The translations under genes were made by a program, and so were the position numbers. Shown here one piece after another: positions 10,324 to 22,249 of a stretch of 64,000 nucleotides of DNA. This DNA is from Rhodeus uyekii (lineage: Eukaryota > Chordata > Actinopteri > Cypriniformes > Acheilognathidae). The notes beneath the pieces were generated by a model that did no database searches, was not told the origin of the DNA, and was given only the letters and a program-made list of their open reading frames with translations. The DNA lies in contig JAWRVZ010000327.1 of assembly GCA_037043235.1 (NCBI GenBank), forward strand, positions 186,001 to 250,000, read 5' to 3'. How positions within the stretch are numbered: position 1 is the first letter of the stretch; every line of letters starts with the position of its first letter.

Positions 10324-11781
10324 TCAGGGCCGCTTGCTCTTAGCCTTCTTGCCCTGCAGAACGACCCTCAGGTCGGTCCGCCGGCCTGAAGGCTGAGGCT
10401 GAGCTTGCCGGCTCGGAGCTCTTTGAGGGGGCTGCCGAGTCGCAACACTCAGCTTTTGGGCGGCGTGGTGTGCGGAGATGCTGGGCTGCAGCTGGTACGC
10501 AGACTGGGAACCTTGTGAGCGGCGGGGGAGGATCTTTTTAAACGCTGCCTCCTGCTTGGCAGCCTCCTGAAATCTCTCGACCGCCATTTTTACAGCGTCG
10601 CCGAAGAGGCCAGGAGGCGTCAGAGGGGCGTCTAACAAAATATTTTTGTCTTTATGGCTAAGGATTGTCAAATTCAGCCACAGATGCCTCTCCGTGGCTA
10701 CCAGGCCTGCCATAGACCGGCCAATGGAGGCGGCCGTCTCCCTGGCAGCCCGGAGAGAGAGATCCTTTGACCTACGCAGCTCGGCAACCGCTTCTGGGCC
10801 AATACCCCCGCCCTCATCGAGGTCTGACAACAGCTCCGCCTGGTAGGCTTGCAGCAGCGTGGATGTATGGAGGCATGCTGCAGCCTGACCAGCAGATGAG
10901 TATGCTCGCCCCACCAATGACGATGTCACTCTGAGAGGTTTGGTGGGCAGCATCGGTGCCTTTAAGGGCTGCGGTGAGTGAGGAGCCAAATAGTTAGCTA
11001 ACGACTCCTCTACTCTAGGCATAGACCCGTATCCGCGCTCTTTAGCTCCCACGAGGGACGCATAGACAGCCATAGTCTCACTGGTATGCACCCTGTGGGA
11101 GGCGGGCCTTCTCCAGGACCTCGACACCTCGGTGTGGAGGTCGGGGAAGAAAGGCAGGCACCGGCGCTGAGGTGGTGCTCTAGACGGCAGGAAGCGCTCG
11201 TCCAACCTGCTCTTGGGACGAGCATCCACCCGCTCGGCCGGCCACTCGAGACCAAGCCTAGCGGTGGCACGAGTCACCACCTCGAGCAACTCATCTGTCG
11301 CTGGTGAGGGGGCTGGCGGACCCACCTCATCAGCGTCGATACTGACAGCGTCCAGTTCCTCGGAACTGGATAGCTGCAGTACCGCCTCATCAGGGTCGGA
11401 AGAAGCCACCACAGGGTGTGCTTCCGATTCCTGAATGAGGACGGATCTGTCAGGTAAGGGAGGAGATAAGGCAGAGCCCGTCTCCAACCCCTCTGACAGG
11501 TCCATCTGCGATCCCCACGATTGCAGCCGCCGCTGAGCCTCAGCCACAGCGGGACCGGAACCGCGAGGACCGCGAGCCTGTGCGTTTTCCTCAAAAAACG
11601 CCAGGCGGGATCGGAGCGTTCGCATGGGTAATTGCAAACAGTCTGCACAATCAGCGCCCTCGAGCGCCGATCGTGCATGCTCCTCTCCCAGACAAGAAAT
11701 ACAGAACGCATGTGTATCCCTTCCCGAAAGAAAACGGGGACAGGGAGAAACACAGCGTGTGAAAACTTGCTTTTGAGCCAT
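10324..11781 (-). CDS. DIRS1-like ORF1 (gag-like) protein
   Basis: A 485-codon open frame starting just inside the element's 5' leader. The N-terminus has a Cys/His-rich stretch (CVSPCPRFLSGRDTHAFCISC and CADC, about residues 10-50), which could be a zinc-binding fold. A long acidic, Ser/Pro-rich middle follows (roughly 85-175), and the C-terminus is basic and Gln/Arg-rich (about 430-485, ending KSKRP), suited to nucleic-acid binding. This matches the layout of the first frame in fish DIRS1 elements, whose product is presumed to be the structural protein of the retrotransposition particle. No stop interrupts it, which suggests a fairly young insertion. The reverse transcriptase frame follows about 68 bases downstream. 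Identification rests on position and on my memory of fish DIRS1 proteins. Confidence 0.75.
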   Translation of the reverse strand: MAQKQVFTRCVSPCPRFLSGRDTHAFCISCLGEEHARSALEGADCADCLQLPMRTLRSRLAFFEENAQARGPRGSGPAVAEAQRRLQSWGSQMDLSEGLETGSALSPPLPDRSVLIQESEAHPVVASSDPDEAVLQLSSSEELDAVSIDADEVGPPAPSPATDELLEVVTRATARLGLEWPAERVDARPKSRLDERFLPSRAPPQRRCLPFFPDLHTEVSRSWRRPASHRVHTSETMAVYASLVGAKERGYGSMPRVEESLANYLAPHSPQPLKAPMLPTKPLRVTSSLVGRAYSSAGQAAACLHTSTLLQAYQAELLSDLDEGGGIGPEAVAELRRSKDLSLRAARETAASIGRSMAGLVATERHLWLNLTILSHKDKNILLDAPLTPPGLFGDAVKMAVERFQEAAKQEAAFKKILPRRSQGSQSAYQLQPSISAHHAAQKLSVATRQPPQRAPSRQAQPQPSGRRTDLRVVLQGKKAKSKRP

Positions 11782-12087
11782 TTTACTTATATCACAAACA
11801 CACGTGAAATCCCTTTTCTTTTACACTAGACTCGGAGCACGCGACCAGCAATAGATACACACACACACACACACACACGTTGAGCTTTGAGCGCTGTGAA
11901 GACACGAAAAGCTAACCCGCTTCCGGGTCGTGACGTGCCTTTATACTCCTGGGTCATGACATAATGACGTCATCTCGGTGACGTACACGCCCGCACGTTG
12001 GTTTTATTGTGCTTCAAGAGACATACACGCTAAAGCGTTCCCAATCGCGTCATCGACGCAGTGCGAGTTCCCTTGACAGGGAACAGT
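11782..12087 (-). promoter_or_regulatory. DIRS 5' terminal repeat and leader with TATA-like box
   Basis: The non-coding 5' end of the DIRS element contains the terminal palindrome at ~12067-12085, CRE-like TGACGTCA at ~11965, an AGTATAAAGG TATA-like box around 11940 and a short (CA)n at 11855-11880 just upstream of the ORF1 start. The TATA box in minus orientation, about 160 bases before the ORF1 ATG, makes this the probable promoter. Inferred from motifs only. Confidence 0.5.
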
Positions 12088-12900
12088 TATATTTGATCAA
12101 GTTTTTTGTTATTAGACTTCTAACGTCTCTTGAAACGTAAATATGTCACATATAACTACTCTTTTTCACAATTACATTAGGTAAATTTACCTAAATTACA
12201 GGAAGGAGATTGTACTATTCTTTTACATTTTAATGGTTTTAAACATTAAGTTACTTGGACTAGTGAAGTTGTAGTTACATTTATACGTTTAAACATTAGT
12301 TATTTGAAATAACAAAGTCTTCAGATTTCATGCAATGCATTTTTAACATTTAGTTATCTGTAATAGTGAAAACAGTTATATTTGATCAAGTTTTATGTTA
12401 TTAGACTTCTAACGTCTCTTGAAACGTAAATATGTCACATATAACTACTCTTTTTCACAATTACATTAGATAAATTTACCTAAATTACAGGAAGGAGATT
12501 GTATTATTCTTTTACATTTTAATGGTTTTTAAACATTAAGTTATTTGGACTAGCGAAATTGTAGTTATATTTACACTTTTAAACATTGGTTATTTGAAAT
12601 AACGATATCTGTTATATCTACAGATTTTATACAATGCAATTTTAACATTTAGTTAACTTGAAAACAGTTATATTTGATCAAGTTTTATGTTATTAGACTT
12701 CTAACATCTCTTGAAACGTAAATATGGCATATTAAACTGCTGTATAATGTATACATCAACTACTAATGTATACAAATACATAATATAAATTGGAGATTTA
12801 CCTTAATTACAGGAAAGAGATTTTACCATTCTTTTACATTTTAATGGTTTAAACATTAAGTTATTTGGACTAGTGAATTTGTAGTTATATTTTATAAGTT
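12085..12900 (-). repeat. Outer tandem monomers, left arm (~290 bp, three copies)
   Basis: The landmark TTACAGGAAGGAGATT recurs at ~12196, ~12486 and (diverged) ~12808, giving ~290- and ~320-bp spacing. Each monomer also carries TTATATTTGATCAAGTTTT. The monomers are AT-rich and non-coding. The outermost one is cut where the DIRS element begins. Confidence 0.85.
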
Positions 12901-15509
12901 AAGTTTTAACATTTAACATTTAAACATGTATTCCATAGATTTCAGAGGTAATCTGCTGTACACTAAAAACTTAAATATACCACGTCAAACTACTCTTTTA
13001 AACAAATGCATTATATGATTTACAAAGCTGACCTTTTAATCTTACAGTTTTAAAATGTTTTACACACTAAAAGTGTTACTTGAGACCTAACTAAGTGAAA
13101 CCACTCACTCATATATTCAGACCAAGTTGGTCTATTCAGTGTTTTCAGAAAGAAAGAAAAACATTATTTTAACCCCTTTTGCAGTCTGTTAATGTAAACA
13201 TATACCTATTTGATTATAAATAAATAAAAAACTCAGTGTTTTGAGAAACATATAAAACTTCACCCAATGCATTTCTGTTTATGGTGTAAATATTTACTGA
13301 ATATACATATATTCCATCAGCTTTTATTTCTATGGCACTTTATATCATACAAATTGTTTAACATACTCCAATTCAGTTGTAAAGTAACTCTAGAAAGTGT
13401 CCTTATTCATTTTTAGTGACTCATTCATCTTTAAAGTATAAGTAAAGTTCAATTGTGCAAAATTTGTACTCATTTTAGCTCAATAAACATTTAAAGGGTA
13501 TATGACTATAATGTTTTGTGTGTAGAGTTACTATACATAACACAATTTTTAGAAGAGCTAAAATAGTTTATGGCTGAATTATTTGTCTTTTTCGTGTCTG
13601 TGTCTGTTTTGTGCAATCCTGTTTGTGTTTGTTTCTGTTTACGTGTTCCTGTTTGGCTCTGTTTTGTGTATGTATCTATTTGAGTTTGTGTGACTGTGTC
13701 AGTTTGTGCATGTATCTGTATGTGTTTGAAATTCGAAGTAAAATAAAATAACCATATTTTTAAACGTTTAAACATTTATACATTTGAGTATCTCTAAGCA
13801 AGGCCTATTGTCTTCAAACTAAACTTTTGATTTATTCTTTATTTATTTTAAGAATCCTGATGACCAGTGTTGTTTCTGCAGAGTGTCGTAATGGACACGA
13901 CTTGTTTCCACATGTGAAAAAATCTATGGATGTGTTTGTGACAAACATCACTTCAGAAAAACTTTTTGATTGTATGACTAAACTTTTTGGTCTTTTGAGA
14001 AACCTACATTTCAAACTATTTACCTCAGGGGGAATTTACAACAATAGGATAATGTTGTTTTGCGATTCTCATGAAACCAAATCTTGGTGTATATCTTCGT
14101 ACCTAGAACTCATAACTTTGTTCATATCATACATGTACCGTTAAAACATTTAGACTATTTAGACTATATTATTTACTAAAATATGAATTGTACCAGAATC
14201 ACATTGATATTTTCTTTTAGAACAACTATACGTCACCTATTTCATTAGTATAACGTGTGTATAAAAATTAGTATATACATTTCACACACCTATCAAGTAT
14301 AACGTGTGCAAAAGCCCTACGTAGTTCAAGAAGTATATTTACTAACAGCATGCAAGAAGCCCCATTTTACAATGAAGTCAGAAAGCCATTCACAAACAGT
14401 TGTGAAAGTTTCTAAGTTTGGATTTGTAAATGATGTTTTTTCTCTTTTACTACTAGAATTAGATGACACAATTCACATTTCTTGTTGGATTGTACTGTTT
14501 CAGGCGAAGACTTTGCAAATTCTTTCTAACCAGCCATGGGAGAGAGTGTGTGATGAACACAAACCTTTAGTTTAAGAAAAACTTTTTTAAATGTGTAACT
14601 GAAATTTTTCTTTTGACAAATCAAAATGTAAAATTATGTTCCCTGAGATGATTTTACAAATCGTTTCTTTCAAAAGTTGGCTAGACATTAAGATTATAAA
14701 GTAGTTTTTTCAACTATTATGGATATCTTTGACTCAAATTTAACCACTGCTCTGGCTTATTTCACTTAAGTTGTAATAAAACATTTTACAATGTGTAAAT
14801 AGATGTGTTAAACGCGTCAGACTTTTTAGAGGGTATGTACCACAGTGTTTTAATGCAAACACATTTAAGGTCTAACGTCTAATGTATTGTAAAAGATAAA
14901 GAGACAATTCAAACATGATTTTTACACAAAATGACTTACAAATACAACCTGAGAAAATTAAATGATAGTTCTTCTACACGAGTGTTTAAACGGTAATATT
15001 CTTTCTGAGAATATTGTACGAGATGTCTCAAGACACATGATAGATCTCCCCTCGACATGAAAAGTGCGTTTAACTGTTGTTGTTGTTGTTTTTTTCTGAT
15101 ACATGACTGTTAGACTGTTACACTTGAAACAAGACTGTCAATTAAGTTACACATTACAAGACAAGGGTGTCACCGACTCACTATTTTGTATTAATAATCT
15201 GCTTCCCCCTCACTAACAGAATGCTATAAATGGTTAACATATCTTCATTTTTAACTATTGTAAATATTTGTTTAGCACACTAAAGGATACATAAGCATAA
15301 GCATACATAATAAATAACAATATTCTAATGTCATAGTACTATGATACTGTTAGTATCAGCATCAAAATCGCATTACAGTTGTTAGTTGTTAGTGAAGGGA
15401 TAATTTACTCATTTGTTTATATTGAACATTGTTTGTTCACGTCGTTGTGAGTACACATAGAAAACCACAACGTGTTTGACTATGAAACCGGAGCAGAGAT
15501 AAAATAGTA

Positions 15510-15937
15510 TACAAGACAAAAATATATTTTGTTATGATATGGGTCCTCGTGCCCCGTTCTATAACTGCATAAGCAGTTTGGTTAAAGATATAATACATAT
15601 ATGTTAGCACTACTTAAAAACAATGGCATTATAATAATGTAGCGTAAATGTCTCAAGTGAAGAAGATGGTTGCTTTATAATTTTATTAAATCAAACAATT
15701 CAAGGGAAACGTTGTCGTATATGAGCAATGAGAGTTTCCTAAACTTACATCAGATTCTAGGAGAAAAATTAAAGGATAAGGGATACAGTCGCACAATAGA
15801 ACGAGAGTGTGATGTACAAATGAATAGCATGTAATGTAGACGCTTTCAAACAATATGTTTCAGGAAAAGAAAAGAAAAAAAGTGAACAAAGTCAAAGAAA
15901 ACATAAAAACTGAAATCTCACATTGTTACAAGTGAAT
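15510..15937. other. Unique spacer at centre of palindrome 1
   Basis: 428 bases between the arms with no inverted counterpart and no long frame. It includes AT-rich sequence and a purine-rich AAAGAAAAGAAA tract near 15870. A non-palindromic spacer is expected for a real foldback structure and not for a simple head-to-head sequencing artefact. Confidence 0.8.
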
Positions 15938-18499
15938 TACTATTTTATCTCTGCTCCGGTTTCATAGTCAAACACGTTGTGGTTTTCTATGTGTACTCAC
16001 AACGACGTGAACAAACAATGTTCAATATAAACAAATGAGTAAATTATCCCTTCACTAACAACTAACAACTGTAATGCGATTTTGATGCTGATACTATGAC
16101 ATTAGAATATTGTTATTTATTATATATGCTTATGCTTATGTATCCTTTAGTGTGCTAAACAAATATTTACAATAGTTAAAAATGAAGATATGTTAACCAT
16201 TTATAGCATTCTGTTAGTGAGGGGGAAGCAGATTATTAATACAAAATAGTGAGTCGGTGACACCCTTGTCTTGTAATGTGTAACTTAATTGACAGTCTTG
16301 TTTCAAGTGTAACAGTCTAACAGTCATGTATCAGAAAAAAACAACAACAACAACAGTTAACAGCACTTTTCATGTCGAGGGGAGATCTATCATGTGTCTT
16401 GAGACATCTCGTACAATAATCTCAGAAAGAATATTACCGTTTAAACACTCGTGTAGAAGAACTATCATTTAATTTTCTCAGGTTGTATTTGTAAGTCATT
16501 TTGTGTAAAAATCATGTTTGAATTGTCTCTTTATCTTTTACAATACATTAGACGTTAGACCTTAAATGTGTTTGCGTTAAAACACTGTGGTACATACCCT
16601 CTAAAAAGTCTGACGCGTTTAACACATCTATTTACACATTGTAAAATGTTTTATTACAACTTAAGTGAAATAAGCCAGAGCAGTGGTTAAATTTGAGTCA
16701 AAGATATCCATAATAGTTGAAAAAACTACTTTATAATCTTAATGTCTAGCCAACTTTTGAAAGAAACGATTTGTAAAATCATCTCAGGGAACATAATTTT
16801 ACATTTTGATTTGTCAAAAGAAAAATTTCAGTTACACATTTAAAAAAGTTTTTCTTAAACTAAAGGTTTGTGTTCATCACACACTCTCTCCCATGGCTGG
16901 TTAGAAAGAATTTGCAAAGCCTTCGCCTGAAACAGTACAATCCAACAAGAAATGTGAATTGTGTCATCTAATTCTAGTAGTAAAAGAGAAAAAACATCAT
17001 TTACAAATCCAAACTTAGAAACTTTCACAACTGTTTGTGAATGGCTTTCTGACTTCATTGTAAAATGGGGCTTCTTGCATGCTGTTAGTAAATATACTTC
17101 TTGAACTACGTAGGGCTTTTGCACACGTTATACTTGATAGGTGTGTGAAATGTATATACTAATTTTTATACACACGTTATACTAATGATATAGGTGACGG
17201 ATAGTTGTTCTAAAAGAAAATATCAATGTGATTCTGGTACAATTCATATTTTAGTAAATAATATAGTCTAAATAGTCTAAATGTTTTAACGGTACATGTA
17301 TGATATGAACAAAGTTATGAGTTCTAGGTACGAAGATATACACCAAGATTTGGTTTCATGAGAATCGCAAAACAACATTATCCTATTGTTGTAAATTCCC
17401 CCTGAGGTAAATAGTTTGAAATGTAGGTTTCTCAAAAGACCAAAAAGTTTAGTCATACAATCAAAAAGTTTTTCTGAAGTGATGTTTGTCACAAACACAT
17501 CCATAGATTTTTTCACATGTGGAAACAAGTCGTGTCCATTACGACACTCTGCAGAAACAACACTGGTCATCAGGATTCTTAAAATAAATAAAGAATAAAT
17601 CAAAAGTTTAGTTTGAAGACAATAGGTCTTGCTTAGAGATACTCAAATGTATAAATGTTTAAACGTTTAAAAATATGGTTATTTTATTTTACTTCGAATT
17701 TCAAACACACACAGATACATGTACAAACTGACACAGTCACACAAACTCAAATAGATACATACACAAAACAGAGCCAAACAGGAACACGTAAACAGAAACA
17801 AACACAAACAGGATTGCACAAAGCAGACACAGACACGAAAAAGACAAATAATTCAGCCATAAACTATTTTAGCTCTTCTAAAAATTGTGTTATGTATAGT
17901 AACTCTACACACAAAACATTATAGTCATATACCCTTTAAATGTTTATTGAGCTATAATGAGTACAAATTTTGCACAATTGAACTTTACTTATACTTTAAA
18001 GATGAATGAGTCACTAAAAATGAATAAGGACACTTTCTAGAGTTACTTTACAACTGAATTGGAGTATGTTAAACAATTTGTATGATATAAAGTGCCATAG
18101 AAATAAAAGCTGATGGAATATATGTATATTCAGTAAATATTTACACCATAAACAGAAATGCATTGGGTGAAGTTTTATATGTTTCTCAAAACACTGAGTT
18201 TTTTATTTATTTATAATCAAATAGGTATATGTTTACATTAACAGACTGCAAAAGGGGTTAAAATAATGTTTTTCTTTCTTTCTGAAAACACTGAATAGAC
18301 CAACTTGGTCTGAATATATGAGTGAGTGGTTTCACTTAGTTAGGTCTCAAGTAACACTTTTAGTGTGTAAAACATTTTAAAACTGTAAGATTAAAAGGTC
18401 AGCTTTGTAAATCATATAATGCATTTGTTTAAAAGAGTAGTTTGACGTGGTATATTTAAGTTTTTAGTGTACAGCAGATTACCTCTGAAATCTATGGAA

Positions 18500-19830
18500 T
18501 ACATGTTTAAATGTTAAATGTTAAAACTTAACTTATAAAATATAACTACAAATTCACTAGTCCAAATAACTTAATGTTTAAACCATTAAAATGTAAAAGA
18601 ATGGTAAAATCTCTTTCCTGTAATTAAGGTAAATCTCCAATTTATATTATGTATTTGTATACATTAGTAGTTGATGTATACATTATACAGCAGTTTAATA
18701 TGCCATATTTACGTTTCAAGAGATGTTAGAAGTCTAATAACATAAAACTTGATCAAATATAACTGTTTTCAAGTTAACTAAATGTTAAAATTGCATTGTA
18801 TAAAATCTGTAGATATAACAGATATCGTTATTTCAAATAACCAATGTTTCAAAGTGTAAATATAACTACAATTTCGCTAGTCCAAATAACTTAATGTTTA
18901 AAAACCATTAAAATGTAAAAGAATAATACAATCTCCTTCCTGTAATTTAGGTAAATTTATCTAATGTAATTGTGAAAAAGAGCAGTTATATGTGACATAT
19001 TTACGTTTCAAGAGACGTTAGAAGTCTAATAACATAAAACTTGATCAAATATAACTGTTTTTCACTATTACAGATAACTAAATGTTAAAAATGCATTGCA
19101 TGAAATCTGAAGACTTTGTTATTTCAAATAACTAATGTTTAAACGTATAAATGTAACTACAACTTCACTAGTCCAAGTAACTTAATGTTTAAAACCATTA
19201 AAATGTAAAAGAATAGTACAATCTCCTTCCTGTAATTTAGGTAAATTTACCTAATGTAATTGTGAAAAAGAGTAGTTATATGTGACATATTTACGTTTCA
19301 AGAGACGTTAGAAGTCTAATAACAAAAAACTTGATCAAATATAACTGTTTTCACTATTACAGATAACTAAATGTTAAAAATGCATTGTATGAAATCTGAA
19401 GACTTTGTTATTTCAAATAACTAATGTTTAAACGTATAAATGTAACTACAACTTCACTAGTCCAAGTAACTTAATGTTTAAAACCATTAAAATGTAAAAG
19501 AATGATACAATCTCTTTTCCTGTAATTTAGGTACATTTATCTAATGTAATTGTGAAAAAGTAATTAAATTTTTTGTAATGTACATTTCAAACCATAACAG
19601 CATAAGAGATGTTAGAAGTCTATAAACTTGATCAAATATAACTGTTTTCAAGATAACTAAATGTTAAAATTGCATTGTATAAAATCTGTAGATATAACAG
19701 ATATCGTTATTTCAAATAACTAATGTTTAAAAGTGTAAATATAACTACAATTTCACTAGTCCAAATAACTTAATGTTTAAACCATTAAAATGTAAAAGAA
19801 TGGTACAATCTCTTTCATTTATCATTGTTT
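18500..19830 (+). repeat. Outer tandem monomers, right arm (five copies)
   Basis: The reverse-complement landmark (CTTCCTGTAATTTAGG or variants) recurs near 18610, 18935, 19225 and 19515, with a partial last unit ending ~19825. The two outermost units (19346-19830) have no partner on the left because the DIRS element occupies that position. Confidence 0.85.
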
Positions 19831-19849
19831 TAAAAAGCCTTTACGCTTT

Positions 19850-20540
19850 CTGATTTGACAACATTTACCACAACTTCTGCCCTAAGAGGTGTTGGAGACA
19901 GGAGATTAAAACTATCACCTATCGTGAATTAAAACTATCACCCCTTAGTGTCGTTAAAAAAAAAAACTTATATCCTAAACATTTGTGTATTGGGAAAGAT
20001 CTCAGATCTAATGACACCTAAAACCTTTGAACAATGTCTGGATCAATTTTGATGTGTTGGGTCCTTCAAAGACAAGTCTAAAATCAGATCCTTTCTCACA
20101 GACAGGATGGAGACAGGAGATTTAACTTAGTAAATTAAAACTATCACCCCTTTAGTGTCATAAAAAAAACTTACCTCCTGACCATTTGTGTATTGGGAAA
20201 GATCTCAGATCTAATGACACTAAAACCTCTTGATCAACGTTTGAAGTGTTGGGTCCTTCAAAGACCAAATCTAAAATCAGGTCCTTTCTCACAGACTGGA
20301 TGGAGACAGGAGATTTAACTTTGCAAATTAAAACTAACACCCTTAGTGGCACTAAAAACTTATATCCTAAACATTTGTGATTGTTTTTTTTGAAACACGT
20401 CAGAACTAATGACACCTAAAATCTTTGATCAACGTTTGGGTCAATTTTGAGGTGTCGATCCGTCAGCAACAAGGATGGGGAACAGATGGATACACAAGGT
20501 CTGGGAAGATATCACTTTGCAAATTAAAATGACTACCCCT
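19850..20540 (+). repeat. Tandem repeat, ~190-225-bp unit, three copies
   Basis: GACAGGAGATT recurs at about 19890, 20113 and 20305, each followed by AATTAAAACTATCACC-like sequence, a run of A, and GGGAAAGATCTCAGATCTAATG in the first two. Units are diverged and the last is degenerate. Non-coding. Confidence 0.8.
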
Positions 20541-20669
20541 ACTTTTAATCTTTTATTACTTCCAATAATCAACACTTCCACATGCAAAGCCACAGCCAGG
20601 AAGGGGCCGGCTCCCCCGAACCCAGTGAATCTGGGGACTTCATTTTCATTTGGGTCTACAGAGAGAAGC

Positions 20670-21018
20670 ATGGATCTCACAGCTCAAGTAAGCTCTTTTT
20701 AAAATCTTCAGAAACACTATTTTAATTACAAGTCATTATTTCAACCTTTATTGTTTTATTGTTTCTCATTTCTTAAACTCATTTGTTTTGTTTAATTCAC
20801 AGTCATTATACCTGGATTGTGAGAAGGTCTGGTCAGCTCTGCTCAGCTCTAAACAACTCCGGTGGGGGCTGGGAGCGGTGGGGGACAGATTCATCCTACT
20901 ACACAACTGTGTAAACAATTATAAAATCATAAAAAAACAATTTGTCCGGAAACAGGAGGTCAAAGGTGACAAATGCACACCTGGGGGTAATAAATCATTT
21001 TTGACACACTGTCCGTAA
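20670..21018 (+). CDS. Possible two-exon small gene or exon remnant
   Basis: An ATG at 20670 opens six codons ending at a good donor (CAA then GTAAGC at 20688). A good acceptor (TTTGTTTAATTCACAG, ending 20802) opens a 71-codon frame in the same phase, ending at 21018. The joined product would be 77 residues, with SLYLDCEKVWSALLSSKQLR near its start. Composition is more GC-rich than the neighbouring AT-rich repeats, as for an old exon. I do not recognise the protein. It could equally be the end of a larger gene whose first exons lie upstream, or chance. Confidence 0.22.
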
Positions 21019-21059
21019 TATTTTCTTCTCACTCATGTCAAACCAAAAGGTTTTGCAAA

Positions 21060-21850
21060 ATAAGCCATCCAAAAACAAATGTACTGTTGTTTCAATTTCT
21101 CAATCACAAAAAGTAAAACAAATGTGATCAATGTTAAATCTATATCTAAGAAGCTCTAAGGATGGGTAAATATCATTAAAATATTTGAAATGCACTTTCT
21201 TAGCTTTGGGAGATATTGGAAATTAGAAGGTGACCGGTCCATTCAATCATCCTGAACCTTGTTAAAATCCCCTCCTAATATGATATTGTCTGTGGAATAT
21301 GTAAGTTTCAGGCCTGCTATTATTTCAGAAACTTCAGATAACAATTCTTTGTTTTGAGAAATATTATTATAACCATAAATATTACCTACTGTAATAAAAA
21401 AATCATCAGTTGAAAGGACACAGTGACAATTTGCGTTAGTTTTGTGTACAACTACTTTCGCAGGGCAATTATAAAATCATATAGCAGCTGCCACAGAACA
21501 ATTTGTTCCATGACCAAATATAAAATTTTGTCCCACCCAACCCCATCCCAACGGTTAGTCCAAAATTTCTCATCTGATTCACTTGAGTGAGTTTCCTGTA
21601 GCATACCTTCACAAAATAAAAAAACAACTTTACGTTTCACATGATCTCGATGTAGGCTATTCCTCAACTCAACTCCACAACTGTTTGCTTGAATGTTGCA
21701 TACGTAAACGCGTGCGATTGGACATTGCATTTACAACCCCAGTACAAACGCCTCTCACAAAAACCAAGAGCTGCATTATCTCCTTTTTTAAACTTTGTGG
21801 GAGTTGAGACAGATGTGCTATTGTGTGGTTTGTCAAACGCAGACTTGCTT
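21060..21850 (-). pseudogene. L1-type LINE endonuclease fragment
   Basis: The minus strand carries pieces of an APE-type LINE endonuclease in shifted frames. LQETHSSESDEKFW (about 21610-21560) is the characteristic early motif with the metal-binding Glu. Further on, ILGGDFN (about 21280-21260) is the GGDFN active-site motif. The first frame continues into TNRWDG and then needs a frame change. No reverse transcriptase follows. The same region occurs in the opposite orientation at 31850-32610. The remnant belongs to the L1/Tx1 group by motif resemblance. Confidence 0.7.
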
Positions 21851-21869
21851 ATATATTCATAGCTGACTC

Positions 21870-22118
21870 ACCTACAGTGTCGCAACAGTTTTTTGAATCC
21901 CTCCACCACTATTATTCTCTTTTTGTGTTTCACAAGAAAGTAATAGGTTTGGGGGAAAAATATGACAAAAGTCATTTTGTGTCATTTTAACTATCCCTAG
22001 TATAAATGTTTCTATTGCAGCAATTATCAGTCAGTAAGTGTGGTCTTAGCAATAAATGAAAGCAAGAAAAAAAAAAAAAAAACAGATTTAGGTAATGAAT
22101 GGAGAAAACTTTGAGTGA
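21870..22118. other. No feature recognised
   Basis: Mixed AT-rich sequence with a poly(A) run at ~22065. A short stretch at 21850-21905 resembles 640-700 (GACTCACCTACA...CATCCCTCCACCAC), suggesting both derive from the same old element. Confidence 0.4.
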
Positions 22119-22249
22119 TTCGCCGGCGCCCTCAAAGGACCGGCCGTCATAACAAACCCCACCCCACCCCAGCCAAGCCCTCGTGCATCCCTAACTTTGA
22201 TTTATTTTTTTGGAAGAACAATTTGCGCGTTATACTCGAATAAATACGG
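22119..22249. mobile_element. Truncated pogo-like MITE (right end only)
   Basis: This matches the right-hand ~130 bases of the elements at 4588-5119 and 59190-60007, including CGCCGGCGCCCTCAAAGGAC and the terminal TTATACTCGAATAAATACGG followed by TA. The left end is missing. Confidence 0.8.

Larger units (their letters stand above)
9190..12087 (-). mobile_element. DIRS1-like retrotransposon, 3'-truncated
   Basis: The 5' end is at ~12087, where the minus strand begins with a palindromic TTCCCTGTCAAGGGAA terminal motif. A gag-like frame (10324-11781) follows, then a reverse transcriptase frame (9195-10256) with a YIDDW catalytic motif. DIRS elements normally continue with RNase H, a methyltransferase-like domain and a tyrosine recombinase, and end in a rolling terminal repeat. 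All of these are absent because the sequence changes abruptly at ~9190. The element is therefore not autonomous. Its 5' boundary coincides with the outer end of the left palindrome arm. Confidence 0.85.
12085..19345. repeat. Giant palindrome 1 (arms ~3.4 kb, 428-bp spacer)
   Basis: 12085-15509 is the reverse complement of 15938-19345, with coordinate sums constant at 31430 over most of the length (17 bp shifted near the centre). Corresponding frames on the two arms are identical (13827-14144 versus 17286-17603) or differ by one residue (14306-14575 versus 16855-17124). Scattered substitutions exist, for example near 14230 versus 17200, plus a small indel near 15340/16105. No transposase, polymerase or other protein is recognisable in the arms. 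Confidence 0.95.

Noticed and set aside
13827..14144. Duplicate 105-codon frame in both palindrome arms as a gene
   Set aside because: It resembles no known protein and the diverged copy at 1690-1980 does not keep the frame open, so it is more likely chance in AT-rich repeat DNA.
12085..19345. Palindrome 1 as a sequencing or assembly artefact
   Set aside because: The 428-bp unique spacer, small indels and scattered substitutions between arms, and a related diverged copy at 237-3700 favour a real structure. A collapse of two haplotypes in inverted order cannot be fully excluded without reads.
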